This document shows, one piece after another, positions 1 through 15,599 of a stretch of DNA of 64,000 bases. The DNA is from Vicugna pacos (Eukaryota; Chordata; Mammalia; Artiodactyla; Camelidae). Every line of letters starts with the position of its first letter. Position 1 is the stretch's first letter. The DNA lies in the NCBI RefSeq assembly GCF_048564905.1, contig NC_133014.1:11603136-11667135 (forward strand), in the 5' to 3' direction. The notes beneath the pieces are model-generated. The model was not told the origin of the DNA. It did not search any database and was given only the letters and a program-made list of their open reading frames with translations. The position numbers and the translations under genes are program-made.

Positions 1-984
1 TTGGCCTGGCTCCTGACTCACCTCTACTCTGCCCTCCCAGCCTGCACCCAGGGCCCCGGGTCCCGGGTCCCAGCTGCAGCAGAGGCTCCTCGCTGCTCCA
101 AACGTTTGTGTCACACAACCCCTCCTAGACCTGGCTCTTGAGGACAGAAGGACTAAAGGTTCAGGGTCCAGAGGCAGATAACCTGGGCCCCCATCTTGGT
201 GCTGCGGCCCTTGGGCAAATCGTTTCATCTTCCTCAAGCCATGTCCTCCTCTACAACTATCTCATCAAACTGGAGAATCAAACGAGACATTTTAAACACT
301 TAGCACAATGGCCAGATTACTCTGTGCTAAGAAGCAGGTCAGAAGCCACCTCTCCTCCGTGGAACTCCCCCACACGGCCCAGAAGCAGCCGCTCTGCACT
401 CCCGGTATTATTCCTCCAGCGGAACCGAGCACACTCCACCTTCTCGGTGGGCACAGCTTCTACGCAGCCACTCCCAGCTCTGCCCAGGTTCACACCAACT
501 CTCCTCGAGGCAGATCCCCCGTTCTACCAACGGGAGCATCCCCTATAACACGGGGCAGCACCTTGCCCACGGCACGTACCTAATGAATATGGGGGAACTG
601 AGTCCTTCCTCCCCAGCGCTTAAGAGAGCCCGCCCAAATCAGAGGCTGCAGCCAAACTCCTGGGAGGAAAGGCTCTTTGCAGAGGGGGGGCTTATTTCAA
701 GGCGAGCCAAGCCCCCGCCACTCCAGACCCATCCCAGCTGAAATGGGTCGTGGAACGCCAACCAACAAAGCTGCGAGGTGAGCAGGGGCCATTCAGAGGG
801 GAGGGAGAGCGGAGGTGGGAGTGCAAAGGTGCGATATTAGAAACCCCAAAGGTGGTATAAAGGAAATCCTTCTTTCCAACCAAGTCTTTTCAAAGCCCCC
901 ACCCATCGTGCCTCCTGTGGCCGGAGGCGGGGACAGTCAGGAAGGGCACGGGTATCTATGCTCGGTAGAGGCCGCTCACGTTAC
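1..984 (-). other. RPIA intron 8 (partial)
   Basis: This stretch lies between exon 8 and the unseen last exon. It is GC-moderate unique sequence. Small open frames occur on both strands but none resembles a known protein, and the last RPIA exon was looked for here and not found. Confidence 0.8.
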
Positions 985-1084
985 CTGGGAGCATTTTGAT
1001 AGCTGTGTTCACTTCACTCCATTTGTGTACCCGGTCAAACTTCCAGTCCAGGATAAAATTCCCGTTGTCCGTCACCACGGGGCC
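985..1084 (-). CDS. RPIA: RPIA exon 8, residues 247-279 plus split glycine
   Basis: This 100-bp exon encodes [20 protein letters not shown] followed by [13 protein letters not shown] and the first base of a glycine codon. The acceptor is TTTCTAG and the donor GTAACG. The remaining C-terminus (in human from VVDTGLF to REKPFC) is not found in bases 1-984, so the terminal exon is outside the window. Confidence 0.96.
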
Positions 1085-3140
<2,056 letters not shown>

Positions 3141-3209
3141 CTGAAATCGGCAATCACAATGAAGCGACTGGCATTGCCAGCCACAATTTTCTCCTGGGTC
3201 AGGCAGCCT
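3141..3209 (-). CDS. RPIA: RPIA exon 6, residues 176-198
   Basis: The exon completes Gly176 and encodes [22 protein letters not shown] plus two bases of an arginine codon. It supplies the glutamate of TQEK, equivalent to E. coli Glu103. The acceptor is CCCAG and the donor is GTATGA. Confidence 0.96.
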
Positions 3210-4549
<1,340 letters not shown>

Positions 4550-4589
4550 TTAGAGCCTTGAGAGGGCAGGCTCTGCGCTAAGCCTGAAC

Positions 4590-4725
4590 ACGCAACGGCT
4601 CCTCAGATCCCAGCAGCCCCTACAGCCAGGTACGGATGTTCCGATTTAACCCACCCAGAAACTGAGACGCTAAGAGGCTAAGCTATGCCACCAGGGTCAC
4701 CAGGAAACAAACGTAGGAACGCCAT
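4590..4725 (+). repeat. MIR SINE fragment
   Basis: The 'cccagaaactgagacgctaagaggctaag' region followed by 'ccaccagggtcacc' follows the MIR core 'gaaactgaggc...aggttaag...ggtcac'. It is diverged. Confidence 0.6.
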
Positions 4726-5689
4726 CTGTGTCCAGCTCCACAACGTCACCCTCCCTTTACTCCCCGCTGGGCTTCTCTGTGGACGCGCTGGCATCACCGC
4801 CAGCACGCAGTCTCAACATGAGTAACTTCACCTCCAAGTTCAGAAACAGATACTTAGTGTAGCCGTGGAATTAAAATTTCACCGGAGAGTGAGCAATAAT
4901 GGGGAAAAGGCTGAGAAACACTGATTCAGTGCATCTCGATACTAATGTGGCAAAAATAGCCAGTTTGAGAGGACACAGAAGACCCAACCGAGAGCTATAA
5001 AGGTGGCACACACCTGATATGATCCAGAACTGGAGCTTATCTCAGATGGCCCCACTGTGACCCCAACAAAGCACCTGTCTGGCCCGCCCGCTCCCTCTGT
5101 ATTAGGAAGCTCCAGTGCCAGCCCCAAAGGCAGTCAAGAGGGAAATGGATTCATTCATCTTTCAAAATTTGAAATCAAGGAAGCTGCGTATTTCTCGTCA
5201 CTCCTGGCACCCTGCGTGGACAATAAGGGAACCTCAAACAAGGGTTTTTAAAGCAGCAGTATAAAACCTCAGGGTACAAATTCAGTTCAAGGTGCAGTTA
5301 GAAGCTGCTCGGCACGGCACGACATCCCACCAAGTTTTAGCGGGGCATTCTCGCTTCCATCCTTTTATAAAGACAAAGTCACAGCCCGCGTTGCTCCTCC
5401 CCACCCTGCACTAACCCCAGGGTCTGGTGGCACCATGGCAGCTCTCCAGGGCCTAGAAGATTTTGACCTTTTCTGTTTGGTTCCAGGCCCACCTCAGCCC
5501 AAACCACTCTCCTCACAGCACTGAACAGCTGACTCAGCCTGTGCCCAGCTCCACCCACAGAAATCTCCCAGCAAGCCATGGTTCTTACTAACCCCTCCGT
5601 GGCCCACGTGTACCAGGAGAACATAGGTTAGTAGACCACCATCAAGTTCATTTTCAAGCTGCCAAAATCCCACCCCTCTTCCCTTCGGC

Positions 5690-5890
5690 CGTGCCCTCTT
5701 CACTGGGCACCATCACATTCCACTCACCCAGTCCTAGGCACCCCAGCCCGTCTGAGCCCTGTCCACATACACCCACACGCCTGCCTGGAATTGTCCCCAT
5801 GGTTCCCATCCACCCTCTCTGGAATGTTCTCTCCTGCCCTTGCCACCTGGCCTTCAGGGCCCTGCTCAAACTTTACCTCTTCCCACAAAA
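5690..5890 (+). repeat. L2-like LINE fragment
   Basis: The phrases 'ctggaatgttctctcctgcc' and 'ggccctgctcaaactttacc' follow the L2 3' region ('ctggaatgctct...actcagctcaaat...'). It is old and diverged. Confidence 0.6.
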
Positions 5891-5924
5891 CCCACCTAAG
5901 CAGCATCGCTCTAGAGCGAGAAGC

Positions 5925-6345
5925 ACCTGAATTCATATTCAGGCTCTGCCACTTACAAAAAGCATGGCTTGCCCTCTCTGTGCCTTTTTCGCGCCTGTAA
6001 CACAGAACAGTAATGGTATCTACCCTCGAGACTGCTGGAGATTAGATACAGTTGACCCTTGAACAATGCAGATGTGAGCGGAGAAGGCTCACTTAGAGGC
6101 AGACTGGTTTCCCACGAAGCACGTACCACAGCACGACGTAATCCAAGGCCGGCCGCATCTGCAGGGGTGCGACCGCGGACACAGGGGGCCAACTGTGCGA
6201 TCTGACTGAGCACCTGTGGACTGCGGTACTCGCAGTGGGTCCGGGAACCAGCCCCCCGAGGACACCGAGCGATGACCGTCGTTTAATGCAGGCCCAGCAC
6301 GCAGCATGATACCTGCCATGTGGTGAGGGCTCAGGACAAGCTACC
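5925..6345 (-). repeat. MIR SINE, split by a DNA transposon
   Basis: The MIR reads antisense. The left part (5925-6048) has 'ttcaggctctgccacttac', 'ccctctctgtgcc' and 'gtaatggtatctaccctcg'. The right part (6284-6345) resumes with 'atgcaggcccagcacgcag', matching the MIR 'atgcatgtaaagcgcttagcaca...' order. Bases 6049-6283 are the inserted Tigger-type MITE. Confidence 0.72.
6049..6283 (+). mobile_element. Tigger/MER8-type nonautonomous DNA transposon (MITE)
   Basis: The element begins CAGTTGACCCTTGAACAA, the terminal sequence of MER8/Tigger-type elements. It ends with the characteristic 'ggaaccagccccccgaggac' and a degenerate inverted terminus 'gatgaccgtcg'. TA flanks it on both sides (6047-6048, 6284-6285), the target-site duplication of Tc1/mariner-pogo elements. 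It has no transposase. Confidence 0.82.
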
Positions 6346-6658
6346 ACTGTGAGCACGCGGCTCACTCTCACCGCCTTCAGTCGCCTCTGGGCTGCCTGTG
6401 TGTTTAATCGTCTTCACCATAAAACTCGGTTTCAAACGCCCATGGCTGCCTGGGATGATCACTCCTTATCTCCACTTAGTGGTGAGCTCCGTGGGCCGGC
6501 TTGCTCTTACACATCTCAACAAGGACTGCCAGACACCCTGGGTCCCTGAGCCCTCACGGTTAGACCACAGGGATGTGCTGGGAACTAACCACCTCCCCAC
6601 TCGGGACCTCAGCCAAGGTTAATATTCAAAGTCCCAGGAGAAAAGCTAGTAACGGCTA

Positions 6659-6892
<234 letters not shown>

Positions 6893-7369
6893 CTAACCAA
6901 AGACTCCCTCCCAAAAAAATCCAACCTGACCCACCAGGAGATGGGAGATCCAGCCCCATGAACAGCAAAGGTTAATTTATCCTGGGAGGGGGAAAAGGGC
7001 AAGCAACACATACTGAAAACTCTGCCCCAGCGCCAGGCTGAGGTCCTCCCCAGGGACCTGCTACTGAAGACAATGCCGTGGCCTCCTAAAGCTCCTGGGA
7101 ACACAGCGGGGTGGGCCCCCCCTCACCCAACGCATTGCTTTCCACTGTTTCAGTTACCCGAGGGCAGCCTTGACCGAGAAATATTACATGGAACATTCTA
7201 GAAATCAACAATTCGTAGGTGTTAAATTGCACACCATTTTGAGCAGCACGATGAAATCTCTTATCCACTCTGTCCGGCCCGGGGTGTGAATGACCCCTTT
7301 GTCCAACACACCCCGCCTACTTGTCCCTTAGCAGCCATCTCAGTTACCAGACCTGCGTCACGCCTAATG

Positions 7370-7825
7370 CAGGCAGGCCCCGTCTTCCTGCACTTCACTC
7401 TGCTGCGTTTCGCGGATGCTGCACCTGCTACAAGGTGAAGGTCTGTGCCGACCCTGCCCCCGCCCCGGGGAGTCCCCAGGCACCACTGCTCCAACAGCAT
7501 TTGCCCACATCATGTGTGTGTCACATTTGGTAATGCCTGCGATATTTTAAACTTGTTCATTATTGTTATTATGTGTGTTAGGGTGATCTGCGATCAGTGA
7601 TCTCTGATGTTATACTGTAATTGTTTTGGCATTTTTTAGCAATTTTTAAAATTAAAGTATGTACTTTGCTTTGTTTCAGATATAATGCTGTTGCACACTT
7701 ACTAGATTACAATGTAGTGTAAACATAACTGATGTGCACTGGGAAGCCAAAAAATTCACGACTTGCTTTACTGTGATAATCGCTTCATTGCGGCAGAATG
7801 GAACCAATCTTGCCGTATCTCCAAG
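7370..7825 (+). mobile_element. Tigger1-type internal-deletion derivative inside the outer Tigger
   Basis: The insert opens CAGGCAGGCCCCGTCTTCC, like the Tigger1 terminus. It follows the Tigger1 5' order ('ccaacagcatttgcccacat', 'gtcacatttggtaatgcctg', 'gtgatctgcgatcagtgatc'). It then jumps to the Tigger1 3' end ('gcacactta...', 'caaaaaattcacgacttgc', 'ccgtatctccaag'). About 455 bp remain of an element normally over 2 kb. The last dozen bases of its right terminus look lost. Confidence 0.83.
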
Positions 7826-7828
7826 ATA

Positions 7829-8131
7829 ATGACCCCAAAGTGCAACAGTGATGCTGGCAATCCGGATGTGCCAAAGACAAGCCGTAAAGTGCTTCCTTTA
7901 AGTGAAAAAGTGAAAATCGTCAACTTAGCAAGGAAAGAAAAAATGTCACACACTGAGGTTGCTAAGATATATGGTAAGAACAAATCTGCCATCTGTGACA
8001 TTGTAAAGAAGAAAAAAATTCCTGCTAATTTTGCTGTCACATCTCAAACAGCAAAAGTTACAACCACAGTGCAACAACAGTGCCTAGTTAAGACAGAAGG
8101 GGCATTAGATTCGTACAACAGGAAAATCTGA
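7829..8131 (+). pseudogene. Tigger transposase N-terminal remnant (CENP-B-type helix-turn-helix)
   Basis: The frame reads MTPKCNSDAGNPDVPKTSRK, then SEKVKIVNLARKEKMSHTEV and AKIYGKNKSAICDIVKKKK. This is the DNA-binding N-terminus shared by Tigger transposases, TIGD proteins and CENP-B. It ends at LDSYNRKI and a stop, with no DDE catalytic domain. The open frame can be read from an ATG at 7763, but the first 22 codons come from the tail of the inserted Tigger1 and are not transposase. It is a fossil gene fragment with no expected function. Confidence 0.8.
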
Positions 8132-8799
8132 GAAGGAGGGAGACCACATTCACCTAACTTTTACTACAGTGCATTGTTGTAACTGTCCTATTTTATTATT
8201 AGTTATTATCGTTAATCTATAAATTAAACTTCATCTTATGTATTTTTGGAAAAAACGTAGTATGTACAGGGTTCAGTACCAGCTGCGGTTTCAGGCATCC
8301 ACTGGGGGTCACGGAACGTACTCCCCATGGATGAGGGGTGGCAACCATATTTTTTTTTAAACTTCCTAAACTAAGAGCCAAATCTATAAAATATTAGATA
8401 CATCTTTAAAATAAAAAGACTGAGGAAGATCATTATAAATTGATACATAGGGATTTCCAGGCTTTACTGTTGAGTAAGAATAAGCAAAAGAACATAAACA
8501 CTCAGAAGAGAACATAAAGGCAGGACCCCCAGAATGGCTAGTGAGGAGCTCGGCAACCGGAGAGCACGGGCCTGGGGAAGGGTTAGGATGTCTGTGGGGA
8601 AGGTCAGCACCGACATACACAAAGCTGGGGATGGGTGAAATGACCGAAGTCAATCTTCAAATCCAAAATTTTAAGACTGTAACAGTAACACAAAGACCCT
8701 GGAATCTGCAGTATAGGGGACCTATTTCGATCTTGATTCTAATAAAAAATACCTTTAAAAGATCAGATAATAGGGGAAATGTGAACCCTGGATTTATTT

Positions 8800-9080
8800 G
8801 ATGCTATTAAAGACTACTGTTAATTTTCTTTTTAGTACTGTTGAGATATTTAAGTCTCCCTTTTTTTCAGAGAGACATAATGAGATACATAGAGTGAAAC
8901 CATACCTACGCCTGGGATTTGTTTTAAAATACAGAGGTGGAGGAGAATGGGGTACAGATGAAACAAAATTAGCCATGAATTGGTAACTGTGGAAACCAGG
9001 TGATGGGTACATGGAAGTTCATCATATTACTCTTTATCCTTATTAAAGTTTTAAATTTTCTATAATTAAAAAAAGAACAA
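8800..9080 (+). mobile_element. Old L1 (L1M-type) 3' end
   Basis: The phrases 'ccaggtgatgggtacatgg' and 'agttcatcatattactcttt', followed by 'aaattttctataattaaaaa', follow the 3' end of old L1M subfamilies. It is diverged, and the 5' extent is uncertain. Confidence 0.65.
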
Positions 9081-9334
9081 AATGCTGACTAATAAAAGCA
9101 AGTTCAAAAAAGAAAACCCCATGATTTTGTTCTTATTAAAAAGAAAGAGAGAAAATTCTTATTAAAGAGAGAAAACCACAATAAAAACAGTATTACTGAA
9201 TTATTTCTTAGTTCCTAGGTTTCTCCAAAAGTAGTACAGGAGAAACCACACTCATTCCAGAACCTGAGGCTATAAAAACGCTTGCAACGTCTGGACAATG
9301 AGTCCCCCAAGACTCCCACAGCTCTTGGTATTCA

Positions 9335-9847
9335 TACCTTTGGGCCACCGCTGCCCACTGTGTCCCAGGGTTGTTCTGTGTGACCACTGGCACACAGCAG
9401 AGGTGATGGGTGATGTCAGGACACTTCTGAGATCAATTTAGACAGACGTTGGGGGGAGGGGAGGGGGACATGCTTCAACAAGATCCTTCCCTCCTTCTCC
9501 CCCCACCCCCATGATCACACACACTGGGGGAAACCAGCTGCCGAGCCCTGAAGACCCGGAGACAGCCCTGGGGACAGGCCCACCACCAAACCTGCGACAC
9601 ATGAAGGCCTCCGACAGCCACGTGAGTAAGCTTGGCAGCAGACCCTCCACACTCAGCTGAATCTCGAGATGACTGCAGCCTTGGCCCACGGCCTGACTGC
9701 CGCTCCCCAGGGACCCAAAGCCAGAACCACGCAACGAAATCACTCCAGATTCCCGACCCTTGGAAAAGGTGAGCTAATAAATGTTGTTGTTTTAAGCTAA
9801 GTAATCGAGGGTAATTTGTTCCACAGCAACAGATATCTACTACAGAT
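9335..9847 (+). mobile_element. MaLR/MLT1-type LTR fossil
   Basis: Order of matches: 'ctgtgtgaccactggcacac', 'gatgggtgatgtcaggacac', 'actgggggaaaccagctgcc', 'gccagaaccacgcaacgaaa', 'gctaataaatgttgttgttt', 'taatttgttccacagcaaca'. This is the layout of older MLT1 LTRs. It is a solo LTR, heavily diverged. Confidence 0.75.
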
Positions 9848-10234
9848 GATTGTTAGAAAAATAACACGCACGTCAGTGTGATATTCCATCATGCAAATAA
9901 AACTGTGGTGTACTCTGATTTCCTGTTAATTCTGTATACTTCAGAAACAACACTGAACAGAATTCTGATGTATTATACGAAAACTAGATGTCAGGAAACT
10001 GTTCTATTATGATTCCTGTGGAAAAAAGTCCTCCATAAATATATCATTTTAATTTAACATTTCATACGTTTAAAGTTACTGTTTCATGAGGACGTCCTGT
10101 GTGTTCATCTAGACAGTAACCAGAGTATGAGACACATTCTACAGACGCTTGTCACCCTACAGCAGTTAGGGTCAGGAGTCCAAAGCTGGGTAAATAACCA
10201 ATCATTCTGAGATCAGTCTAGAAGGGATTACCTA

Positions 10235-10320
10235 GTACAAACTCCTGTGTTAAGAAAAGAAATGGATGCTCAGAGGTCACAGTGCTAATTAGGGACAGAA
10301 TGCAGACCAGAAATACACTG
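10235..10320 (+). repeat. MIR fragment
   Basis: The run 'aagaaatggatgctcagaggtcacagtgc' to 'gacagaatgcagaccag' follows the MIR 3' half. It is diverged. Confidence 0.5.
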
Positions 10321-11223
10321 TCCTCCTGTTTAGGGAGTAGGAAGGAAATTAGGAAAGGAATACAGAGGGAACGTAGAAGAAAAAGGAAAGGAAAGGACAG
10401 CCCCCGCTTATAAATACAGGAACTGACATCATCCTACGTGACAATGGTAACATGCTATTAACAGTAACAGTTTTAAAAGGAGTTCCTTGGCTTTCCCTCC
10501 TCCACCTGAGATGGCCCTGCCTCCTCCCAAGCGCCAGCCCCTGCTTTCCAGGAAGCCCCCAGTCCCCGGGACAAGCAGTGCTCGCCTTCCTCTAAAAGGT
10601 GCGTTATCTCTACCTCTTCTCTACCATATATTTGTGAAAAAAAAAAAAAAAAAAGACACACGTAAGGCAGCATTTATTCATCCAACAAACCCAGAGTACC
10701 CACTAAGAGCCAGGCACCACCCTGGACCCTGGCAACAGAGAGTAACACCCCATGCACAAGGAGCCGCACATCCCTTTAGAAACATACAACCTCAGTGATC
10801 ACCACGCCAAGTGAAATCTGCCTGTTCACTGCCACCACCTGCCACACGCCGCAGTACCTGCCCAGAGTCTGGCACACGAAAGGGGCCCAGTAGATCAGCT
10901 GTCTACGTTGTGTGGCTGGGCGGCCTGCTGTGACCTCCCTGCCCCACCACGGGGCTCTCACCTTCCCAGACAATGAGCAACAACAGAACACGATCTCATC
11001 TCCCTTTAAACAGTCTGCCTCCCCGTTCACAATGTGGAGGACCCTGTACAACGACCTCGAGGACTCCACTGGGGTGGGACCCTTCAGGCCTGCTTCCACC
11101 AGCAGGTCCTCCAACTCTCCCTTCTTCCCATCTTTGCCTGGACTCCCCACAAGGCCCCTGCGAACGGCCCTGCACACAGAAGTCATAATCACAAGTGGCA
11201 TGAGCTTCGCCCTTCCTGGGTGT

Positions 11224-11661
11224 TATGGGCTGAATTGCGCTCCCCTGAAAACAGACATGTTGGGGTCCTAACCCCCAGTGCCTATGAACGTGACCTTATT
11301 TGGAGACAGGGTCTTCACAGAGGTCATCAAGTTAAAGCGAAGTCACGCAGGCAAGCCCTAACCCGCTACGACTGGCATCCTTAGACGGGGAATCTGTACA
11401 GAGACAGGTGCACAGGGGGAGACGGCTAAGTGAACACGAAGGCAGAGATCAAAGTGATGTGTCTACAAGCCAAGCAGCGCCAGAGATGGCCAGCGAACCA
11501 CCAGAAGCTGGGAGAGAGAACAGACTCTCCTCCTTAGCCTCCAAGTGAATCACCATCTTGATCTCGGACTGCTAGCCTCCAGAACTGGGAGACAACAAAT
11601 TTCTGTTTTTCAAGCCACTCAGTCAGCAGCTCCGTGTTACAGCAGCCCTAGGACACAATAT
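11224..11661 (+). mobile_element. MaLR/MLT1-type LTR fossil
   Basis: The LTR opens 'gttatgggctgaattgcgct' and passes 'cctaacccccagtgcctatg', 'gaccttatttggagacaggg' and 'ctacaagccaagcagcgcca'. It ends with 'ctgggagacaacaaatttct' and 'acagcagccctaggacacaa'. It looks near full length (about 440 bp), solo and old. Confidence 0.85.
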
Positions 11662-14600
11662 ACCGAATTCGACACACAGCCCTACTACTGTGGGGGACAG
11701 ACCCGTCACGGCTCAGCCAGCACGACTGCGGCCACAGGTGCTCGACAGGATCGGTGTCTCCTGGACACCAGACACCCCAAGCTCACCGGCTGAGGGGCTC
11801 CTGAGGGTGAGGGGCAAACACCCCTGTCTGTCCGTCTCTTCCAGCTCTTGAAAGTGCAGGGAGTAGGAAAGCTAATGATTAGCTTGTCCTTTAGAAACAA
11901 AGACAGGAAGCAACGCCTTACTGCAGTCCCACAGCTGGCGCCCTCACAGGCTTCTCGTGGTCAAGCGCGCAGCGTCAGGCAGGCTAGCGCTCCTGTTTCT
12001 CATCAGCTTCACAGTAAAACCTGAAAGTTTTGCATTTTCCCTTCAATCACCTAACAGAGGTAGACTGAAGGCCAGTGGGAATAAACACTGGTTTTTTAAC
12101 TTTAAAGGGAAAATCTACAAAAATTCTTTAAATCCCTATGGATTTACTTGTTTAAGAGGTAGAGAAAATGATTTTTGTTTGTCGTTTTGGTTTCCTTTCA
12201 GTCACTTCAGGAGACTGCATCTGGCTAAACTTCACACAAAATGAGGGGGGAGGGGAACAGTAACTGTGAACAAATGAGTTTCTAAAAGTCCTGTGAACTG
12301 TGAATGACTCCTGCACCTGACCAACTAGAATTGGCCAGCGTTTTCCAGCCTGGGGTTATTAATGACTATGGTTAAACGGTTAAGTAACATGGTTATTAAT
12401 CACCATCATCACACATAGGTGGGTCAGGAGGATGCTATCTTAAAGACACAGGATCAAACTTCCAATTTGAACACCTGTATTTAGCTCAGCTCTTTCCCAA
12501 AAATCTCTGTAAAAGTACAATAGAGGAATTTTTCTTAAAAGCATAAAGCAAAAAGAAGAAAAGAGCAACAAACTTAAACGTAGACCACTGACGGACAATG
12601 GTAAATGGCAGAAATGAGAAAGAGAAACCCTGAGCCAGCACTGGAAAGAGCTAAGAAGTAATCAAATAAACAGCACAGAACCTCTCAAGAGGTTCAGGAC
12701 TCAGCAGCAACGTGAACTTCAGAAAGAGGACATGACAGCGGGAATGAAAAAGGGAAGACTGGCTGAAGGGTTATTTAAGACCCTGTTACAGCTCCGTGTC
12801 TCTCCCCACTGCTCTCAAAGCAGCATGTTTATTCTCTGGAGAAGGTCAAACAGCAGGTCTCCAGACTGGGCTGCCTGGCACCACCGGAGATAAGGGCTCT
12901 ACATCTGCGAGCTTCTGCTGCGCAGCAGCTACTCCAAACCTCAGAGGCTGAAAAAAACAAGTATTTGTAATTCTTATGACTCCACGGACTGACTGGAAGT
13001 CTCTGGTCTGGGCTTACTCACACGCCTCTCGTCCTCCAGGACAGAAGCCAAGGCCTGTTCACATGGCAGTAGAATGATTTCAGCAGCAAAAGGGCCAAGC
13101 CCCAAAGCAAAGCACTTCTCAAGCCACTGCTGGCAGTCCACTGGGCCACGTCCCATGGGCAGAACAGTCACACGATCAAGCCCCGAGTCAAAGAAATACT
13201 GCAAAGGTAGCGGGCACTTCTTTCCCATCTACCACAGGTCCTACGCTGAAAACGGAATTAACAGCAAGTTTATGTTTAGAATTACAGCAGGTGTCTGATA
13301 GCCCTCTCCTCCCACTTGGCTCCCAGGACACAGGCAGCCACACGTACCCCTCCTAAAAGGGGAGGAAACCCGATCAGCCAGAGGAAAGAAAGATGATCTG
13401 ACATCAGGAGCTTCCCAAGATGAGAGCTTGGCAGACAAGATGAGGACAAAGACCACCCTATCCTGAGAGCTAGCTTCCAATCAGCTTCTTAGCCCTCCAG
13501 CCTTCAAAACGAGCGGAAAGCTAAAAAGCCCCAGAATAAGAAATGCTGGAATTAAAAAAAAAAAAAGGCCAAAGCATTCTAATAATATCTGACTCCGCTG
13601 GTTGTTTATATGAGTATTCATGAAAACTCAGAATTACATGTAAAAGAAGGTAAATTTTTTTGTACATAACATATCTCCAACAAACTTTAAAACACTTTGA
13701 GGAAGCAGATACAGAAGGAGAAAAAAATCTTAGAACAAAAGCTTTCAGGAAAACAAATAACGGGCAGAAAAAGAAGAGTAATCGCAGCGCACTGCACAGC
13801 CCGGCTGTAGTGTGGACATCACGATCCTGCGAACACCGAGCAAGGCCTTGGCACAGTGACTGCACCGGACGACTGGGAGAAGGGCGTGCATGAACTGCGA
13901 GAGCAAGGAGGGAAAAGGCGCCAATGTGCATCTTCCCTTCATCCATTCAGTGTAGAATTATGACCTGAAGGTGAACACATTTTTTAAATTACAAGAAAAG
14001 CATGTAGTTTCTAGACTTTGGAGCAAATATCCCATCAGCTAAAAAGAGCTTTAAAAGCACAGCTGTCTGAAGAGCAAGAAATGGTGGTGGTCAGGGGTGG
14101 GGAGGGTGAGGGGAGTGTTTTGCTTTTTAATAAAAAGATTTGATTCTTCAATTCATGTATTTGTGTAACTTTAATTAAAAATAAACACCAACATCAAATA
14201 TACTAAATAAGAAATAAAGATGATCAAGTCACTTGGAAAAATTAGGCACTAAGCTTTTTCAAAAGACCAAGACAAGTCACCAGAACCACTCTGACTTTGA
14301 AAGCGTCTCCTCAAGACAGCAGGACTTCAAAAGCAAAAGAGGCCTGTAAAACCTCTTTCATTCTCTGGCCTGAAGCAGGAATGATGGTACCGTCCTCCGC
14401 CCCGGGGCGCCCGCCCAGCTTGCCTGGCGTCTCCAAGACATGTAGCGGCGAGGAGGCTCTAACAGCAGGCACCACCCTAACTTCCCAGCCCGTCCACCCG
14501 GAACCCTCCTCCACGCCCTGCTCGGACAGGCTGGGCACACACCTGGCTTAGAAGGAAGCTCGGCCCCTTCCCCAGAGCTGCCTGCAGGCTGCCAGTGCTG

Positions 14601-14879
14601 AGCTCCAGGAGTGAGAGTTTCTGTCCCAAACCAAGTCCACAAACTCACAGGAGCACCAGCCACCGGGAGTGCCAACCTTCAAGCCCAGGTGACAGTATCA
14701 CCATGAGGAATCCAACGAGAGCTCACACACGTGCCTCTCCCCACGATGGCCAGGTGAGGGACGGGGCTCTACCTGGGCACCTCTCTTCCTCCCAAGTCTA
14801 CTCTGCCCGTATCTTTCCCTGTATTTAACTGGCTCCACTGTTTGCCTTCACCAGCCCCTACTATTTTACGGTGAAAGAG

Positions 14880-15060
14880 CATATATTAGACATGGACTCA
14901 AAACACCATACCTGCGCTCCTGACACATCACTTAATGGCCTTTAGCCTCGGTTTTTCCATCTATAAGTAGAGACAATTCTCCTTGAGGACACAGTCCACA
15001 TGGTCTCTATCGACTCCAGGGTGCCTTACACAAGACACACTGAACTATTCGGAGGGAATA
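14880..15060 (-). repeat. MIR fragment
   Basis: The phrases 'catcacttaatggcctttag' and 'cctcggtttttccatctata' follow the antisense MIR core ('tcacttaacctctctgagcctcagtttcctcatctgtaa'). Confidence 0.6.
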
Positions 15061-15241
15061 AATGAACGCATCGAAAAGCACGCTTCTGAGGGGCAGTCCC
15101 CAGCCAAGAAACCCCTCTCCGGCTTCCGGCTCTCCCACCCGGGACAGCCCCAGCGCGCAGCCAGAGCCCCAGCCCCACATCCGCAGGGACCAGAAGATTC
15201 AGCGGCAGCCGCCGAAATGCAGAGGGCAGCGCAGGCCGTAC

Positions 15242-15297
15242 CTGGAAGGAAGTGGGAATGCAGACGAGGTTCAAATTCTCCTGTTTCACTCTTTCAG
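15242..15297 (-). CDS. RPIA: RPIA exon 3, residues 116-134
   Basis: This 56-bp exon completes the split alanine and encodes AERVKQENLNLVCIPTSFQ, ending on a whole codon before a GTACGG donor. The acceptor is TCTCCACAG. The sequence appears identical to the human protein over this stretch. Confidence 0.97.
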
Positions 15298-15599
15298 CTG
15301 TGGAGACAAAAGCCGGGTTGGTGGTTTTTCACTCTCCTCACCTCATTTCCCTTTGTCACATGCACATTTGCTCAAATCCAACAGAAAAGGTCTAACCACC
15401 CCCCCCCACACACACACACAGGCGCCTTTCATTCTTTGTCCCCACCCTCGGTGGAAAAGCTGGTGAACAGACTTCATGTGTCACGAGACAGGGAAAGGAA
15501 AGCCTGGGGAGGTGACTGCTAACCAGGGAGAGAGGACTGGCTATGTCAGGATTTGCTATTACGTGCCTGACAGTATTCAAATGAACTTTGTACATATGA

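Larger units (their letters stand above)
7104..8347 (+). mobile_element. Tigger (pogo-like) DNA transposon, internally deleted, interrupted by a second Tigger
   Basis: The outer element covers 7104-7369 and 7826-8347. The left side follows the Tigger order 'ctttccactgtttcagttac' then 'aaatattacatggaacattc'. The right side ends 'tttcaggcatccactggggg' and a GC-rich terminus 'ggatgaggggtggcaacc', the inverse of the left terminus. It encodes the N-terminal part of a transposase and then stops, as the shorter non-autonomous Tigger derivatives do. It is an old copy with many substitutions. Confidence 0.85.

Noticed and set aside
1-984. The last RPIA exon
   Set aside because: The expected reverse complement of the VVDTGLF...REKPFC coding sequence was looked for and not found, so it must lie beyond the left edge.
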